Positions 1-9,232 of a stretch of DNA of 54,764 nucleotides are shown one piece after another. Origin of the DNA: Betaproteobacteria bacterium (GTDB lineage Bacteria > Pseudomonadota > Gammaproteobacteria > Burkholderiales > Eutrophovitaceae); assembly GCA_020346185.1 (NCBI GenBank), contig CP070775.1:3187584-3242347 (forward strand). The letters run 5' to 3'. Position 1 is the stretch's first letter. Every line of letters starts with the position of its first letter. A model generated the notes under the pieces. That model worked only from the letters and a program-made list of their open reading frames with translations, was not told the origin of the DNA and made no database searches. Position numbers and translations under genes: made by a program.

Positions 1-449
1 TCGCGCTCAACCCGGAAGCGGTTGACCGTGACGCCACCTGGATCCTCGCCGGAGGCCATCAGCGTCTGGAAGAATGCCAAGTCTTCCTTCAGCAGGGCAT
101 TCTCCTCTGTCAACCCCCGGATCTGACCAGTCAGGTTGCCCTGCGCCGACAGCTCTATTTGCAGCCGACGCTCCAACGCGGCAACTTCCTTGTGCAACCC
201 GGCATTCTCATCCCGCAACTGACCGTTCAGTTCCTGCAACCGGGACTGCGTACCCTGCGCTTCGCTGACATCGAAACCGGCGTAGCGGCGGCCCAAGTCG
301 TACGCAACCCTGGCCGCGACAATCGTGACTACGATAAACGCTGCAAGCGTGAGCCAGCGCCAATACCAAGGAACGTGCGAGTGCACTGCGACGCGGGGAG
401 CCGCGATTCCGAAACGCCTGCGCAGTTTCTTGAGCCGTATCTTCTTCAT
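1..449 (-). CDS. DUF6776-family membrane protein, partial (3' end beyond left edge)
   Basis: On the minus strand an open frame starts with ATG at 449 and stays open to the left edge, about 149 codons. The protein begins MKKIRLKKLRRRFGIAAPRV, a very basic N-terminus. One membrane helix follows at about residues 28-48 (WYWRWLTLAAF...), then a charged, leucine-heptad region (about 62-125) that looks like a coiled coil in the periplasm. The basic start, the 'VPWYWRW' segment and the position five bases after the argC stop fit the betaproteobacterial DUF6776 family, which is often found between argC and a bactofilin gene. Function is not known. The link to cell-envelope or cytoskeletal work is only inferred from that usual neighbourhood. 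Confidence 0.75.
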   Translation of the reverse strand, partial: MKKIRLKKLRRRFGIAAPRVAVHSHVPWYWRWLTLAAFIVVTIVAARVAYDLGRRYAGFDVSEAQGTQSRLQELNGQLRDENAGLHKEVAALERRLQIELSAQGNLTGQIRGLTEENALLKEDLAFFQTLMASGEDPGGVTVNRFRVER

Positions 450-454
450 TTCAC

Positions 455-1483
455 TCAGGGCATCAACGCAACATGATCAAGGCCCATCGTCTCCTCCAGA
501 CCAAACATCAGATTCATGTTCTGCACCGCTTGCCCGGATGCACCTTTGACCAGATTATCAATGACGGCGAGCACGACCACCAGATCGCTGTCGTCCGGGC
601 GATGCACTGCAATGCGGCAAGTGTTTGCACCACGCACGCTGCGAGTATCTGGGTGGCTGCCGGCCGGCATTACATCGACAAACGGTTCTTCCCCAAAGCG
701 CGTTTCGTATAGCGTTTGCAGGTCTGCGTCACTTATCAGCCGCGCATATAGAGTGGCGTGTATGCCACGTATGGCCGGCGTCAGATGTGGCACGAAAACC
801 AGCTTAATCGGCCCACCTGCGGCTTTCGCAAGACCTTGGATCATCTCCGGATGGTGTCGGTGCCCGGCAACGCCATATGCACGAAAACTATCGGATACCT
901 CCGAAAACATGATCCCCAGATCCGCTTTCCTGCCGGCACCACTTACACCCGATTTCGCATCTGCAACAAGGTGTGCCGGATCCACGATACCGGCCTCGAT
1001 CAAGGGCAGAAAACCAAGTTGTACCGCTGTTGCATAACAGCCGGGATTACCCACGACACGCGCTGACTTGATTTGATCGCGGTTCATCTCCGGCAATCCG
1101 TAAACCGCCTCGGCCAGCAACTCGCGTGCCGAATGCTCGACTTTGTACCATTTGCTCCACTGAGCGATGTCTTTGAGGCGAAAATCGGATGCCAAATCAA
1201 TGACTTTAACGCCTGCCCGAACCAGCGCTGGGGCATGCGCCATGGCCACGCCATGGGGCGTAGCAAAGAAGACAACATCACAATTGTCAAGGTCGGCCTC
1301 CTCCGGAACGGAAAACGCGAGATCGACCTTACCCCTCAAATTGGGGAACAGCCCGGCAACCGGTTTACCGGCTTCAGTGCGCGAGGTGATGGCGGTCAGC
1401 TCGGCCCGAGGATGCGTCGCCAATATTCGAAGCAGTTCGACTCCGGTGTACCCGGTGCCGCCGACGATGCCAATTCTGATCAT
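455..1483 (-). CDS. argC: N-acetyl-gamma-glutamyl-phosphate reductase
   Basis: Catalyses NADPH-dependent reduction of N-acetylglutamyl phosphate to the semialdehyde, the third step of arginine synthesis, in the cytoplasm. The 342-aa protein starts [19 protein letters not shown], with the Rossmann GGTGYTG motif at once. The active-site cysteine lies in [11 protein letters not shown], and the conserved histidine is in the GHRHHPEM segment. An upstream in-frame ATG at 1519 would add 12 residues unlike the family. The ATG at 1483 has AAGGCAG ahead of it and is preferred. It is separated from rpsI by a strong terminator, so it probably has its own promoter and is co-transcribed with the DUF6776 gene. 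Confidence 0.95.
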   Translation of the reverse strand: MIRIGIVGGTGYTGVELLRILATHPRAELTAITSRTEAGKPVAGLFPNLRGKVDLAFSVPEEADLDNCDVVFFATPHGVAMAHAPALVRAGVKVIDLASDFRLKDIAQWSKWYKVEHSARELLAEAVYGLPEMNRDQIKSARVVGNPGCYATAVQLGFLPLIEAGIVDPAHLVADAKSGVSGAGRKADLGIMFSEVSDSFRAYGVAGHRHHPEMIQGLAKAAGGPIKLVFVPHLTPAIRGIHATLYARLISDADLQTLYETRFGEEPFVDVMPAGSHPDTRSVRGANTCRIAVHRPDDSDLVVVLAVIDNLVKGASGQAVQNMNLMFGLEETMGLDHVALMP

Positions 1484-1550
1484 TTCATGCGCTGCCTTAC
1501 AGATGAATTCGCCGAGCATACCGAAAGTCTAGTGTTGTCTCAGGCGAAAA

Positions 1551-1580
1551 AACAAAAAAGCCGCCCGGAGGGCGGCTTTC
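1551..1580 (-). terminator. Rho-independent terminator of rplM-rpsI
   Basis: A perfect 10-bp stem (1557-1566 with 1570-1579, loop GGA) is followed on the minus strand by a run of T (A-run at 1554-1559 on the plus strand). It lies just after the rpsI stop and ahead of argC, so it should end the ribosomal-protein transcript. Confidence 0.93.
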
Positions 1581-1596
1581 AGGAATCAGAGATCAA

Positions 1597-1995
1597 CTAG
1601 CGTTTCGAGTACTGAGGGCGCCGCCGCGCCTTGCGCAGGCCGACTTTCTTGCGTTCGACCTCGCGAGCATCACGTGTAATCAGTCCAGCTTTTCGCAGCA
1701 CTGGCTTGAGCGATGCGTCATAGTCAACCAGCGCCCGTGCGATACCGTGTCGCACAGCACCTGCCTGTCCGGATTCACCACCCCCGGTCACGTTCACGTG
1801 AATATCAAAGTTTGACAGGTTGTCGGTCAGCTCGAGCGGTTGACGAACCAGCATACGCCCTGTTTCGCGCGAAAAAAACTCGTCCACCGGCTTGCTGTTG
1901 ACAAAGATGCCCCCGCTGCCCGACTTGATGTACACACGCGCCACTGCAGTCTTGCGCCGGCCAGTGCCGTAATTTGATTGAGATGCTACAGCCAT
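1597..1995 (-). CDS. rpsI: 30S ribosomal protein S9
   Basis: Small-subunit ribosomal protein whose C-terminal tail reaches the P-site tRNA. The 132-aa product has the family core [11 protein letters not shown] near the N-terminus, [19 protein letters not shown] in the middle, and ends with the basic tail RRRPQYSKR. The final SKR is the signature that touches tRNA. It lies 13 bases downstream of rplM, in the almost universal rplM-rpsI pair, and is closed by a strong terminator. Confidence 0.98.
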   Translation of the reverse strand: MAVASQSNYGTGRRKTAVARVYIKSGSGGIFVNSKPVDEFFSRETGRMLVRQPLELTDNLSNFDIHVNVTGGGESGQAGAVRHGIARALVDYDASLKPVLRKAGLITRDAREVERKKVGLRKARRRPQYSKR

Positions 1996-2008
1996 TTCGG
2001 TCTTTACC

Positions 2009-2437
2009 TCAGATGCTCAGTGCCTGCGGCTGCTGGGCCGCATGCGGGTGTTCGGAGCCAGCATAGACTTTCAACTTCTTGAACATCGCATAACCAAGTG
2101 GCCCCTTGGGCAACATGCCCTTTACCGACAACTCCAGCGCCCGCGTCGGAAAACGTTGCTGCATCTTCTTGAAATTCGTCTCATAAAGTCCGCCCGGATA
2201 GCCGCTGTGGCGATAATACATCTTGCCCTCCGCCTTATTTCCGGTCACGCGAATCTTGTCGGCGTTAACCACAACAATGTAGTCGCCAGTATCCACGTGC
2301 GGCGTATAAGTGACCTTGTGCTTGCCGCGCAGGCGCTTGGCGATCTCTACCGACAAACGTCCAAGAACTTTGTCTTTGGCATCTATCAGGAGCCATTCGC
2401 GACTTACGTCGCTAGATTTGGCAGTATAAGTTTTCAT
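2009..2437 (-). CDS. rplM: 50S ribosomal protein L13
   Basis: Early-assembling large-subunit protein. The 142-aa length and the sequence [20 protein letters not shown]..., with YRHSGYPGG and [19 protein letters not shown], match L13 throughout. It is the first gene of the rplM-rpsI transcript. A good sigma-70 promoter lies about 45-75 bases upstream, leaving a short leader that could hold a feedback site, as known for L13 operons, though I see no specific structure. Confidence 0.98.
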   Translation of the reverse strand: MKTYTAKSSDVSREWLLIDAKDKVLGRLSVEIAKRLRGKHKVTYTPHVDTGDYIVVVNADKIRVTGNKAEGKMYYRHSGYPGGLYETNFKKMQQRFPTRALELSVKGMLPKGPLGYAMFKKLKVYAGSEHPHAAQQPQALSI

Positions 2438-2480
2438 GGCGACGCTTCCCTGTAGGGTCGTCTAAATGCGAGAGGCGCGA

Positions 2481-2510
2481 ATTCTAATCGCCAGGGGCGC
2501 GCGTTGTCAA
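2481..2510 (-). promoter_or_regulatory. Sigma-70 promoter of rplM-rpsI
   Basis: Read on the minus strand: TTGACA (2510-2505), an 18-base spacer, then TAGAAT (2486-2481). The -35 is perfect and the -10 has one change from TATAAT. It points at rplM, whose ATG is at 2437. Confidence 0.8.
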
Positions 2511-2718
2511 ACTCGGAAAGCGTAGGCAAGGCCGCGATTTCATTGGCGTTTTAGGCCCCAAAGTGCGGTATCAGCCGCGCTTGACACGATTGGGGCAAAG
2601 CAATTGCTTCTAACGCGACCGATAATGCGGAATAATCTGCCTTTGGGGTGGCCATCCCCATAGTATTCTCACATCTAGTCAGTAGCTTAAATCACCTCTG
2701 CTGGGGCTTCAGCCGCAC

Positions 2719-3888
2719 ATGCGTAAATTCTGGTTGGTATTTTCTCAGGCCGTGACGATCTGCCTAGCGGTGTTATTTGTCATCACCACGTTCCGGCCGA
2801 AGCTGCTGGGCGTAACGCCGCACTCGCCCGCTGGCGAAGTTGTCACGATCCGTGAAGCCGAAAGTCGGCCAGTCCGGGACATCAACCTAGGCAGCCTCAA
2901 ACTAGCCGCCCAAAAGGCGATGCCCGCCGTGGTCAATGTCTACACTTCGAAGCAGAACAAGCTTCCGCGACACCCGATCATGGACGATCCGCTGTTTCGC
3001 CGCTTCTTTGGAGACCCGTTCGACGAACAGAGTCGCCAGTCCACCAGCCTTGGATCCGGCGTCATCGTCGGTCCGCAGGGGTACGTGCTAACCAACAATC
3101 ACGTGATCGAGACGGCCGATGAAATCGAAGTCGCGTTCGCCGGTGGCAGAAAGGCGCCTGCAGCGGTCGTAGGAACAGATCCGGAAACAGACCTCGCCGT
3201 GCTGAAAGTAGACAAGGCTGAGCTGCCTTCCATCGCGTTCGGCAACCCGGAGAGTCTGAGCGTGGGCGATTTTGTCCTGGCCATAGGCAATCCGTTTGGC
3301 CTTGGCCAGACCGTAACGATGGGTATCGTCAGCGCGAAAGGCCGCAGACGCCTGGGTATCAGCACATTCGAAGACTTCATCCAGACCGACGCGGCGATCA
3401 ATCAAGGCAACTCTGGAGGTGCATTGGTCGACGCGGCGGGCAATCTGGTCGGAATCAATAGCGCGATCTATTCGCGCACCGGCGGCTCGCTGGGAATCGG
3501 CTTCGCGATTCCATCAGACCTGGCGCGCCATGTCATGGAGGAAATCATTGAAAACGGATCTGTCACCCGCGGCTGGATCGGAGTAGAGGTGCAGGATATT
3601 ACGCCTGAGCTCGCTGAATCTTTCCGCTTGCCGACCACCAACGGCACGCTGATCGCCAGCGTCCAGCCCGGCGGGCCGGCGCAGCGGGCGGGTATCCGAC
3701 CTGGCGACATTTTGGTAGCCGTCGAAGCACAGGAGTTCACCGACGCGCCCGAGATGCTACAACTGATCGCAGCACTGGAACCAGGCGATAAGGCGACGCT
3801 CAAGATCTTGCGCGACCGCGAGGAAAAACTGGTTCAGATAGAGGTCGGCATCCGGCCACGGCCGATATCACACAGAAGCCCGGAATAA
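2719..3888 (+). CDS. Membrane-anchored DegS/HtrA-type serine protease with one PDZ domain
   Basis: Periplasmic quality-control protease of the S1C (HtrA) family. The 389-aa chain has one N-terminal membrane helix (about residues 5-25), a trypsin-like domain, and a single PDZ domain (about 285-375). The catalytic triad is visible: His128 in LTNNHVIE, Asp158 in PETDLAVL, Ser232 in GNSGGAL. One PDZ domain plus an uncleaved anchor is the DegS/AlgW plan; DegP and DegQ usually have two PDZ domains and a cleaved signal. In that family the PDZ senses misfolded outer-membrane proteins and the protease cuts an anti-sigma factor, but no rseA or rpoE is in this window. It faces tatC convergently with only 23 bases between stops. 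Confidence 0.9.
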   Translation: MRKFWLVFSQAVTICLAVLFVITTFRPKLLGVTPHSPAGEVVTIREAESRPVRDINLGSLKLAAQKAMPAVVNVYTSKQNKLPRHPIMDDPLFRRFFGDPFDEQSRQSTSLGSGVIVGPQGYVLTNNHVIETADEIEVAFAGGRKAPAAVVGTDPETDLAVLKVDKAELPSIAFGNPESLSVGDFVLAIGNPFGLGQTVTMGIVSAKGRRRLGISTFEDFIQTDAAINQGNSGGALVDAAGNLVGINSAIYSRTGGSLGIGFAIPSDLARHVMEEIIENGSVTRGWIGVEVQDITPELAESFRLPTTNGTLIASVQPGGPAQRAGIRPGDILVAVEAQEFTDAPEMLQLIAALEPGDKATLKILRDREEKLVQIEVGIRPRPISHRSPE

Positions 3889-3911
3889 TTCAGCTCGCCC
3901 GTTCGATGCAG

Positions 3912-4664
3912 TTAACTCTGAGAGGAGTCAGACTGGGGTTGTTCGTCCTCTGCGGACTTCCCCAGCCACCCGGATACGATCAACCCGACTTCATAGAGCA
4001 GCCAGAGCGGAAACGCCAGCAGTAACTGGGAAACGACATCGGGCGGGGTGAAAATGGCCGCGATGACAAACGCCCCGACCACCACATATGGTCGCGCTTG
4101 CTTGAGCTTGTCGATGCTCACAATGCCCATGCGCGTCAGAATGACCACCGCAATTGGCGTTTCAAACGCAACGCCAAAGGCCAGAAAAAGAGTCAGCACA
4201 AAATCGAAATATTTCTGGATATCCGTCATCACCGCAACGCCGGATGGGGCGAATGTGGTGACAAAGTGAAATACCACCGGAAAAACAATGAAATACGCAA
4301 ACGCCATCCCGGTGATGAAGAGCAAGGTGCTGGTGGCAATCAAGGGCAGAACGAGCTTCTTCTCGTGAATGTATAGCCCCGGTGCGACGAACGCCCAAGC
4401 CTGGTACAGGACGTAAGGCAACGCAATGATCAGCGCGACAAACATCGTGACCTTCACCGGGACGAAAAACGGCGCAGCCACTTCCACCGCAATCATCTGC
4501 GTGCCCTCCGGCATCTCCGCCAGCAGCGGTGCCGCCAGCAAGGTATAGATGTCTCTGGCCCAGTAAAACAATACGCCAAACACGATGAGCAGCGCGAGAA
4601 TCACCCGCATCAGGCGATCGCGCAGCTCTATCAAGTGCGACATGAAGGAATCAGATTCGCTCAT
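3912..4664 (-). CDS. tatC: Sec-independent translocase subunit TatC
   Basis: Multi-spanning receptor of the twin-arginine pathway; with TatB it binds the RR signal peptide of folded substrates. The 250-aa protein begins MSESDSFMSHLIELRDRL, and the SHLIELRDRL motif is the TatC hallmark. Six hydrophobic helices follow, with the conserved FxAPGLYxHEKK loop (residues about 95-108). The open frame reaches back to 4808, but that extension runs into tatB and is unlike TatC, so ATG 4664 is chosen. The glutamine/serine-rich tail is ordinary. It is the last gene of the tatABC run. Confidence 0.95.
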   Translation of the reverse strand: MSESDSFMSHLIELRDRLMRVILALLIVFGVLFYWARDIYTLLAAPLLAEMPEGTQMIAVEVAAPFFVPVKVTMFVALIIALPYVLYQAWAFVAPGLYIHEKKLVLPLIATSTLLFITGMAFAYFIVFPVVFHFVTTFAPSGVAVMTDIQKYFDFVLTLFLAFGVAFETPIAVVILTRMGIVSIDKLKQARPYVVVGAFVIAAIFTPPDVVSQLLLAFPLWLLYEVGLIVSGWLGKSAEDEQPQSDSSQS

Positions 4665-4755
4665 GGACGCGCCTTGGGCTTGCCAGCCGTGATGTGTGCC
4701 CCCGTGGTCCGCCGACACGAGCTCGGCACCTTGAGTCCGTTCTCGAGTGCCGAGG

Positions 4756-5307
4756 TCAAGCCTGTTTTCCCTCTGATCCGCTCGCCCTCTCTGGGGAAAC
4801 GGGTTCATCCGACAATTCCGGTGCCGGCGCCTGCGTCTTTGCGGGAGCGTCGCCCAACGACAGCTCCTGCTGTTTGTCCTTGGGGTAGTCGGGCGGGTGG
4901 AGCGAGTGCATCAGATTAATGCCCGCTTGGGGTTCCTTGGACCCCGTCGGGCGTTCTTCGGTGTCCGCTTCAGCCTCGTTGACGTCCGCCTCTGGCTTGA
5001 CGGCTTCTTCCACGCTTTGGCGCGTTGCCGATTCCGCCTGCTTGACCTCGTCCTCGATAAAGTTAACCTGCTTGGAGACGCTTTCTTCAATCTCCTGAGC
5101 CGCTTCCTTCATAGAGGACTGCAGCTTGCGCAGTTCGTCCAGCTCGACTTCGCGATTGATATCGGCCTTAATCTCGCTGACATAGCGCTGCATTCGTCCG
5201 ACCAGGTGCCCGAGGGTGCGTGCAACACGCGGCAGCCGCTCCGGGCCGATTACGATCAGCCCGACGACCGCAATAATCATCAATTCGGGTATACCGAAGT
5301 TAAACAT
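4756..5307 (-). CDS. tatB: Sec-independent translocase subunit TatB
   Basis: Single-span partner of TatC in substrate recognition. The N-terminus MFNFGIPELMIIAVVGLIVIGPERLP holds the membrane helix and the GPERLP hinge, followed by an amphipathic helix with R-x-A-R-x-L-G. The 183-aa length is long for the family because of an acidic, proline-rich cytoplasmic tail (about residues 85-183), a part that varies freely between species. It lies 28 bases after tatA. The 91-base gap before tatC is non-coding. Confidence 0.93.
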   Translation of the reverse strand: MFNFGIPELMIIAVVGLIVIGPERLPRVARTLGHLVGRMQRYVSEIKADINREVELDELRKLQSSMKEAAQEIEESVSKQVNFIEDEVKQAESATRQSVEEAVKPEADVNEAEADTEERPTGSKEPQAGINLMHSLHPPDYPKDKQQELSLGDAPAKTQAPAPELSDEPVSPERASGSEGKQA

Positions 5308-5335
5308 TGGTGAAACCGCCCAGCTATGGGAAAAA

Positions 5336-5563
5336 TCAGGTCTTCGACTCTTCCTTTACCTCACCCTCGATGGTTTCACCTTTCACAGCGTCTGTTTCAA
5401 GCTTCGCCGTCGTCGTAGTGTCCTCTTCGGTTTTGATCCCCTCCTTGAAACCCTTGACCGCTTTGCCGAGGTCGGAACCAAGGTTACTAAGTTTTTTGGT
5501 GCCAAAAACAAGCACGACCACCACTAAGACGATTAACCAGTGCCAAATACTGAATGTTCCCAT
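5336..5563 (-). CDS. tatA: Sec-independent translocase subunit TatA
   Basis: Pore- or membrane-weakening subunit that oligomerises during Tat export. The 75-aa protein begins [20 protein letters not shown], then the FGTKKL hinge and the amphipathic helix [17 protein letters not shown], all textbook TatA. The tail is rich in Thr, Glu and Lys. It is first of three tat genes and follows hinT by 23 bases, so it belongs to the end of the histidine transcript. Confidence 0.95.
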   Translation of the reverse strand: MGTFSIWHWLIVLVVVVLVFGTKKLSNLGSDLGKAVKGFKEGIKTEEDTTTTAKLETDAVKGETIEGEVKEESKT

Positions 5564-5586
5564 TTGCTTCGCCCCCGAAAGTTCGC

Positions 5587-5946
5587 TTACTTCGACTTGT
5601 GGATCATCCCCGGTAGCGGTTTGTCACCACCCAGAATATGAACGTGGAGATGACAGAGATCCTGCCGCCCAACCCGACCGGTATTGACAACTGTCCGGAA
5701 CCCGTCCATCGACCCTTGTTCTCTAGCCAGCCGACCGGTCATCACCATGATACGCCCGAGCACGTCACAATCTTCTTCCTGCGCCTCGCCGAGCGACGCG
5801 ATGTGCTTTTTCGGAATGATCATGAAATGCACCGGCGCAGCAGGATTAATATCATGAAAGGCAAGAATCTCATCATCCTCATACACCTTGCGGCTTGGAA
5901 TCTCGCCCCGAACGATCTTGCAGAAGATACAGTCTTGTTCGCTCAC
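5587..5946 (-). CDS. hinT: HIT-family purine nucleoside phosphoramidase
   Basis: Small histidine-triad hydrolase acting on AMP-lysine and similar phosphoramidates. The catalytic HxHxH motif is seen as HLHVH near the C-terminus, and the N-terminus has the [13 protein letters not shown] signature. The start is a choice: a GTG at 5946 gives [11 protein letters not shown]... (119 aa), the normal family start, while a GTG at 5979 would add 11 residues. I prefer 5946, though neither has a strong ribosome site. The hisE-hinT-tat order is common in Betaproteobacteria. Confidence 0.88.
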   Translation of the reverse strand: MSEQDCIFCKIVRGEIPSRKVYEDDEILAFHDINPAAPVHFMIIPKKHIASLGEAQEEDCDVLGRIMVMTGRLAREQGSMDGFRTVVNTGRVGRQDLCHLHVHILGGDKPLPGMIHKSK

Positions 5947-6000
5947 GCTTAGCAGCCCTGGAAAAGCCCGAGCAAACACCTTAAGGCATAAGACGCAGGT

Positions 6001-6330
6001 CTAGCCGAGCAAGTTCCGGTCTTTCTTTTCCTCAATACCCGATATGCCTTCCCGGCGGCAAAGTTCCTCCAGTACATCGTCCGGGCTCAACCCGTAATAC
6101 GAAAGCATCACCAGGCAGTGAAACCATAGGTCCGCCGTTTCACGCAACAGGTGGAGTTTATCACCGTCTTTGGCGGCCAGTAGTGTCTCGGCGGACTCTT
6201 CGGCGACCTTCTTCAGGATCGCGTCTTGCCCCTTGTCGAACAGGCTTGCAACGTATGAACTACCGGCATCTGCGCTGCGTCGCGCCTCTATCACCTCAGC
6301 GAGCCGATGCAGGATACTGGTATCGGTCAT
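6001..6330 (-). CDS. hisE: Phosphoribosyl-ATP pyrophosphatase
   Basis: Second step of histidine synthesis: removes pyrophosphate from phosphoribosyl-ATP. The 109-aa alpha-helical protein of the MazG-like fold has the metal-binding residues in KVAEESAE and [13 protein letters not shown]. It overlaps hisI by four bases (ATGA), which shows translational coupling. In enteric bacteria hisI and hisE are one fused gene; here they are separate, as in other betaproteobacteria. Confidence 0.95.
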   Translation of the reverse strand: MTDTSILHRLAEVIEARRSADAGSSYVASLFDKGQDAILKKVAEESAETLLAAKDGDKLHLLRETADLWFHCLVMLSYYGLSPDDVLEELCRREGISGIEEKKDRNLLG

Positions 6331-6719
6331 GACTTTCCGTAAATCTCATCAGGTTCGACCAGGACCGGCTGCGCGACAACCCAGTTGCCGGCTTCCAGTT
6401 TCCTGAAAAAACAAGTTGTCCGGCCCGTGTGGCAAGCGATTCCTCCCGCCTGATCAACTTTCAGCAGAACCACATCGCCATCGCAATCAAGGCGTATCTC
6501 TTTGACAGTCTGAACGTGTCCGGATTCCTCGCCTTTTCGCCAAAGCCGCGTTCGTGAACGCGACCAATAGACTGCCTGCGCGGTCCTGAGCGTCTCGCTG
6601 AGCGCATCGCGATTCATCCATGCCACCATCAGCACCTGTCCACTGCTGGCGTCCTGAGCGATAGCGGGTACCAATCCATTCTCGTCCCACTGAACGTGGT
6701 CGAGCCAGCCCCTGCTCAC
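6327..6719 (-). CDS. hisI: Phosphoribosyl-AMP cyclohydrolase
   Basis: Third step of histidine synthesis: opens the purine ring of phosphoribosyl-AMP using zinc and magnesium. The 130-aa product has [13 protein letters not shown], the [18 protein letters not shown] signature, the Asp-rich metal site in DCDGD, and Cys residues in [11 protein letters not shown] that bind zinc. It overlaps hisF by four bases and hisE by four. Confidence 0.96.
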   Translation of the reverse strand: MSRGWLDHVQWDENGLVPAIAQDASSGQVLMVAWMNRDALSETLRTAQAVYWSRSRTRLWRKGEESGHVQTVKEIRLDCDGDVVLLKVDQAGGIACHTGRTTCFFRKLEAGNWVVAQPVLVEPDEIYGKS

Positions 6720-7486
6720 GCCCGCACCTCTATTCCCGCGGCCGCAAGGCGCTTCTTGACGTCGGCAACCGTCAGTTCACCATAATGGAAGACACTCGCC
6801 GCCAGAAGCGCATCTGCGCCTCCCCGGACAACGCCCTCTACAAAGTCCTCAACGTCACCAACACCGCCGCTGGCAACGATTGGCACATCGAGCGTGTCGG
6901 AGAAAGCACGCGTCAGTTCCAGGTCAAATCCTTCCTTGGTGCCGTCCCGATCCATACTGGTCAGCAAAATTTCGCCGGCTCCGGCTTGCTGCATGCGTCG
7001 GCCCCAGTCAAGCGCATCAATACCGGTCGATTTGCGCCCGCCATGGGTGAAGACCTCCCAACGCGTTGGCGACGAGCCTGCAACGCGGCGCGCATCTACC
7101 GCCACCACGATGCATTGCGAGCCGAAACGCGCTGCTGCCTCCTCGACGAGTTTCGGATTTAGAACAGCCGCCGTGTTAATGCTGACCTTGTCGGCTCCGG
7201 CATTGAGCAGACTGCGCACGTCATCGCTCGAACGAACACCACCGCCGACCGTCAAGGGAATAAACACCTGCGCGGCAACTTCCTCGATAACGTGAACGAT
7301 CAAGCCTCGTTCATCACTGCTGGCAGTGATATCGAGAAAACACAACTCATCGGCGCCTTGCTGGTCGTAACGCCGGGCAATCTCGACCGGATCTCCGGCA
7401 TCACGCAATCCGACAAAATTGACGCCCTTGACGACCCGCCCCCCGGTAACGTCGAGGCAGGGGATGACGCGCTTGGAAAGTCCCAT
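6716..7486 (-). CDS. hisF: Imidazole glycerol phosphate synthase, cyclase subunit
   Basis: Works with HisH: takes ammonia made by the glutaminase and joins it to PRFAR, giving imidazole glycerol phosphate and AICAR. The 256-aa (beta/alpha)8 barrel begins [19 protein letters not shown], with catalytic Asp in CLDV and the second Asp in [14 protein letters not shown]. Phosphate-binding loops GGGVRSSDD and ASGGVG are present. Downstream it is coupled to hisI. Upstream a 177-base gap with an inverted-repeat element separates it from hisA. Confidence 0.97.
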   Translation of the reverse strand: MGLSKRVIPCLDVTGGRVVKGVNFVGLRDAGDPVEIARRYDQQGADELCFLDITASSDERGLIVHVIEEVAAQVFIPLTVGGGVRSSDDVRSLLNAGADKVSINTAAVLNPKLVEEAAARFGSQCIVVAVDARRVAGSSPTRWEVFTHGGRKSTGIDALDWGRRMQQAGAGEILLTSMDRDGTKEGFDLELTRAFSDTLDVPIVASGGVGDVEDFVEGVVRGGADALLAASVFHYGELTVADVKKRLAAAGIEVRA

Positions 7487-7505
7487 GATGATTGAGTTCA
7501 GTTAG

Positions 7506-7649
7506 CAGGCTGTTGAAAAACGTTGCGAGCGGGCTTCAGCCGGGTGCGCCCGAAGCGCAGGAACCGGAGTGTACAAGAGAGAGTACATGAGGATTGCGAG
7601 CACCGCGCAAGCCCGGATCAAGTCCGCGTAGTAGTTTTTGAACAGCCTG
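7506..7649. repeat. 144-bp palindrome-ended intergenic element between hisF and hisA
   Basis: The left end CAGGCTGTTGAAAAAC (7506-7521) and the right end GTTTTTGAACAGCCTG (7634-7649) form a 16-bp inverted repeat with one mismatch. The interior has no coding capacity. The element almost fills the 177-base hisF-hisA gap. It resembles the non-autonomous repeats with 'CAGGCTGTTGAAAAA' ends that I recall from many proteobacterial genomes, but no second copy was seen in this window. If transcribed it could form a long hairpin between the two his genes. Confidence 0.75.
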
Positions 7650-7663
7650 TTAGGGCTCAACTC

Positions 7664-8431
7664 TTATTCGGCGGCTTGGCCATCGCCGTCCTGCTGCCCC
7701 GATTTGCGGGCCAACTTCTGCGCCGCAGAGAAGTCGAGCTTGCCTTCGTAGATTGCCCGCCCCGTAATCGCGCCCATGACGCCCTCATCCTCAATCTCAC
7801 ACAGTGTCTCGATGTCTTTGATCGAGGTGATGCCGCCGCTGGCAATGACCGGCACCATCAGCGCTTGCGCCAACTCGACAGTTGCCTCGATGTTCACACC
7901 AGTCATCATGCCGTCACGACCGATGTCCGTGTAGATCACCGCTTCGATGCCATAGTCCTGAAACTTCTGCGCCAGATCGATCACATCGTGTCCGGTCATT
8001 TTCGACCATCCCTCAACGGCAACCTTCCCGTCGCGCGCATCCAAGGCAACTATCACATGGCCCGGGAATGCATAACAAGCATCGTGCAGGAAGCCGGGCG
8101 TCTTAACCGCAGCAGTACCGATCACGATGTATGACACACCGTCGTCCAGATAGCGTTCGATGATATCCAGGTCGCGAATGCCGCCACCGAGCTGAATCGG
8201 GATGTCATTTCCGACCGCAGCCACCACTGCCTTGATCGCTTCCTCGTTCCTCGGCTTGCCGGCAAATGCGCCGTTGAGGTCTACGAGATGCAGACGCTGT
8301 GCGCCCTGCTCCACCCAGTGACTGGCCATGGCGGCCGGGTCTTCCGAGAATACAGTCGCCTCGTGCATGTTACCTTGTTTGAGGCGAACGCAGTGCCCAT
8401 CCTTTAGGTCGATAGCGGGAATGATTAACAT
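7664..8431 (-). CDS. hisA: ProFAR isomerase (HisA)
   Basis: Fourth step of histidine synthesis: an Amadori rearrangement of ProFAR to PRFAR. The 255-aa barrel begins [20 protein letters not shown], the family start, with the catalytic Asp in AIDLKDG and the second Asp in [12 protein letters not shown]. Phosphate loops QLGGGIRD and ASGGITS are visible. The C-terminal tail [12 protein letters not shown] is somewhat longer than usual and hydrophilic. The gene is separated by 95 bases from hisH upstream. Confidence 0.97.
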   Translation of the reverse strand: MLIIPAIDLKDGHCVRLKQGNMHEATVFSEDPAAMASHWVEQGAQRLHLVDLNGAFAGKPRNEEAIKAVVAAVGNDIPIQLGGGIRDLDIIERYLDDGVSYIVIGTAAVKTPGFLHDACYAFPGHVIVALDARDGKVAVEGWSKMTGHDVIDLAQKFQDYGIEAVIYTDIGRDGMMTGVNIEATVELAQALMVPVIASGGITSIKDIETLCEIEDEGVMGAITGRAIYEGKLDFSAAQKLARKSGQQDGDGQAAE

Positions 8432-8526
8432 GATTCAGGAGTATGTCTACGTACTGTTACAAATGAAGACCGGGCCCTCTTGATGACGATGCACGATGCC
8501 CGCCACGTTCCCGGCGCAGCGTGAAC

Positions 8527-9210
8527 TCAGACGTTAGCCGTTCCGAAAGCTTTGTCCTTCGACATATCCGAGGACCCGTCCCAGGTCACGAAATTCGACA
8601 GCAGCTTGAGCCCCACCGATTGGCTCTTCTCGGGGTGAAACTGCACGGCAAAAATGTTATTGCGTGCCACAGCGCTCGTAAAGGCAAACGGATAGTTTGT
8701 CCTCCCTGCCACCAGTTCGGGATCAGCCGCCTCCACGTAAAAGCTGTGCACGAAATAAAACCGGTTGCCATCCTCGATGCCTTGCCACATCGCATGTGGC
8801 CGATTCTGCAAAACCTGGTTCCACCCCATATGCGGTACCTTGAGCTTGTTACCCGACGCGTCGCGCATGCGCTCTGCTGGGAAACGCTTCACGCGTCCAG
8901 GCAGCAATCCCAGGCCCCGAGTGTCTCCTTCCTCGCTGTGATCGAACAGCATCTGCAGGCCAATACATAAGCCGAGGAACGGCTTATGTTGCGATGCGAC
9001 GATGATGGGCTCTCTCAAACCACGCGCGTCGAGTTCACGCATGCAGTCCGGCATCGCTCCCTGGCCAGGAAACACGATCCGATCAGCCTCAGCGATATCC
9101 CCACCATCGCTAGTAACGACGACGTTGTAATCGGGCGCGACATGCTCGAGCGCCTTCGCTACCGAACGAAGATTACCCATGCCATAGTCGACTACTGCGA
9201 TCGTGGTCAT
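8527..9210 (-). CDS. hisH: Imidazole glycerol phosphate synthase, glutaminase subunit
   Basis: Class I glutamine amidotransferase that feeds ammonia to HisF. The triad is visible: the nucleophile Cys in FLGLCIGLQMLF and His/Glu in VQFHPEKS. Start choice: ATG at 9219 is only one base from the AAGG box, while ATG at 9210 lies ten bases away and gives MTTIAVVDYGMGNLRS, the normal start, so 9210 is used (227 aa). The tail after the last conserved block (about 15 residues, ending GTANV) extends beyond most homologues. Confidence 0.95.
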   Translation of the reverse strand: MTTIAVVDYGMGNLRSVAKALEHVAPDYNVVVTSDGGDIAEADRIVFPGQGAMPDCMRELDARGLREPIIVASQHKPFLGLCIGLQMLFDHSEEGDTRGLGLLPGRVKRFPAERMRDASGNKLKVPHMGWNQVLQNRPHAMWQGIEDGNRFYFVHSFYVEAADPELVAGRTNYPFAFTSAVARNNIFAVQFHPEKSQSVGLKLLSNFVTWDGSSDMSKDKAFGTANV

Positions 9211-9232
9211 ACGCGTCATGCCTTAAACGTCT

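Noticed and set aside
2581..2640. A sigma-70 promoter for the DegS-like gene based on TTGACA at 2581
   Set aside because: No -10-like hexamer occurs at the proper distance on the plus strand.
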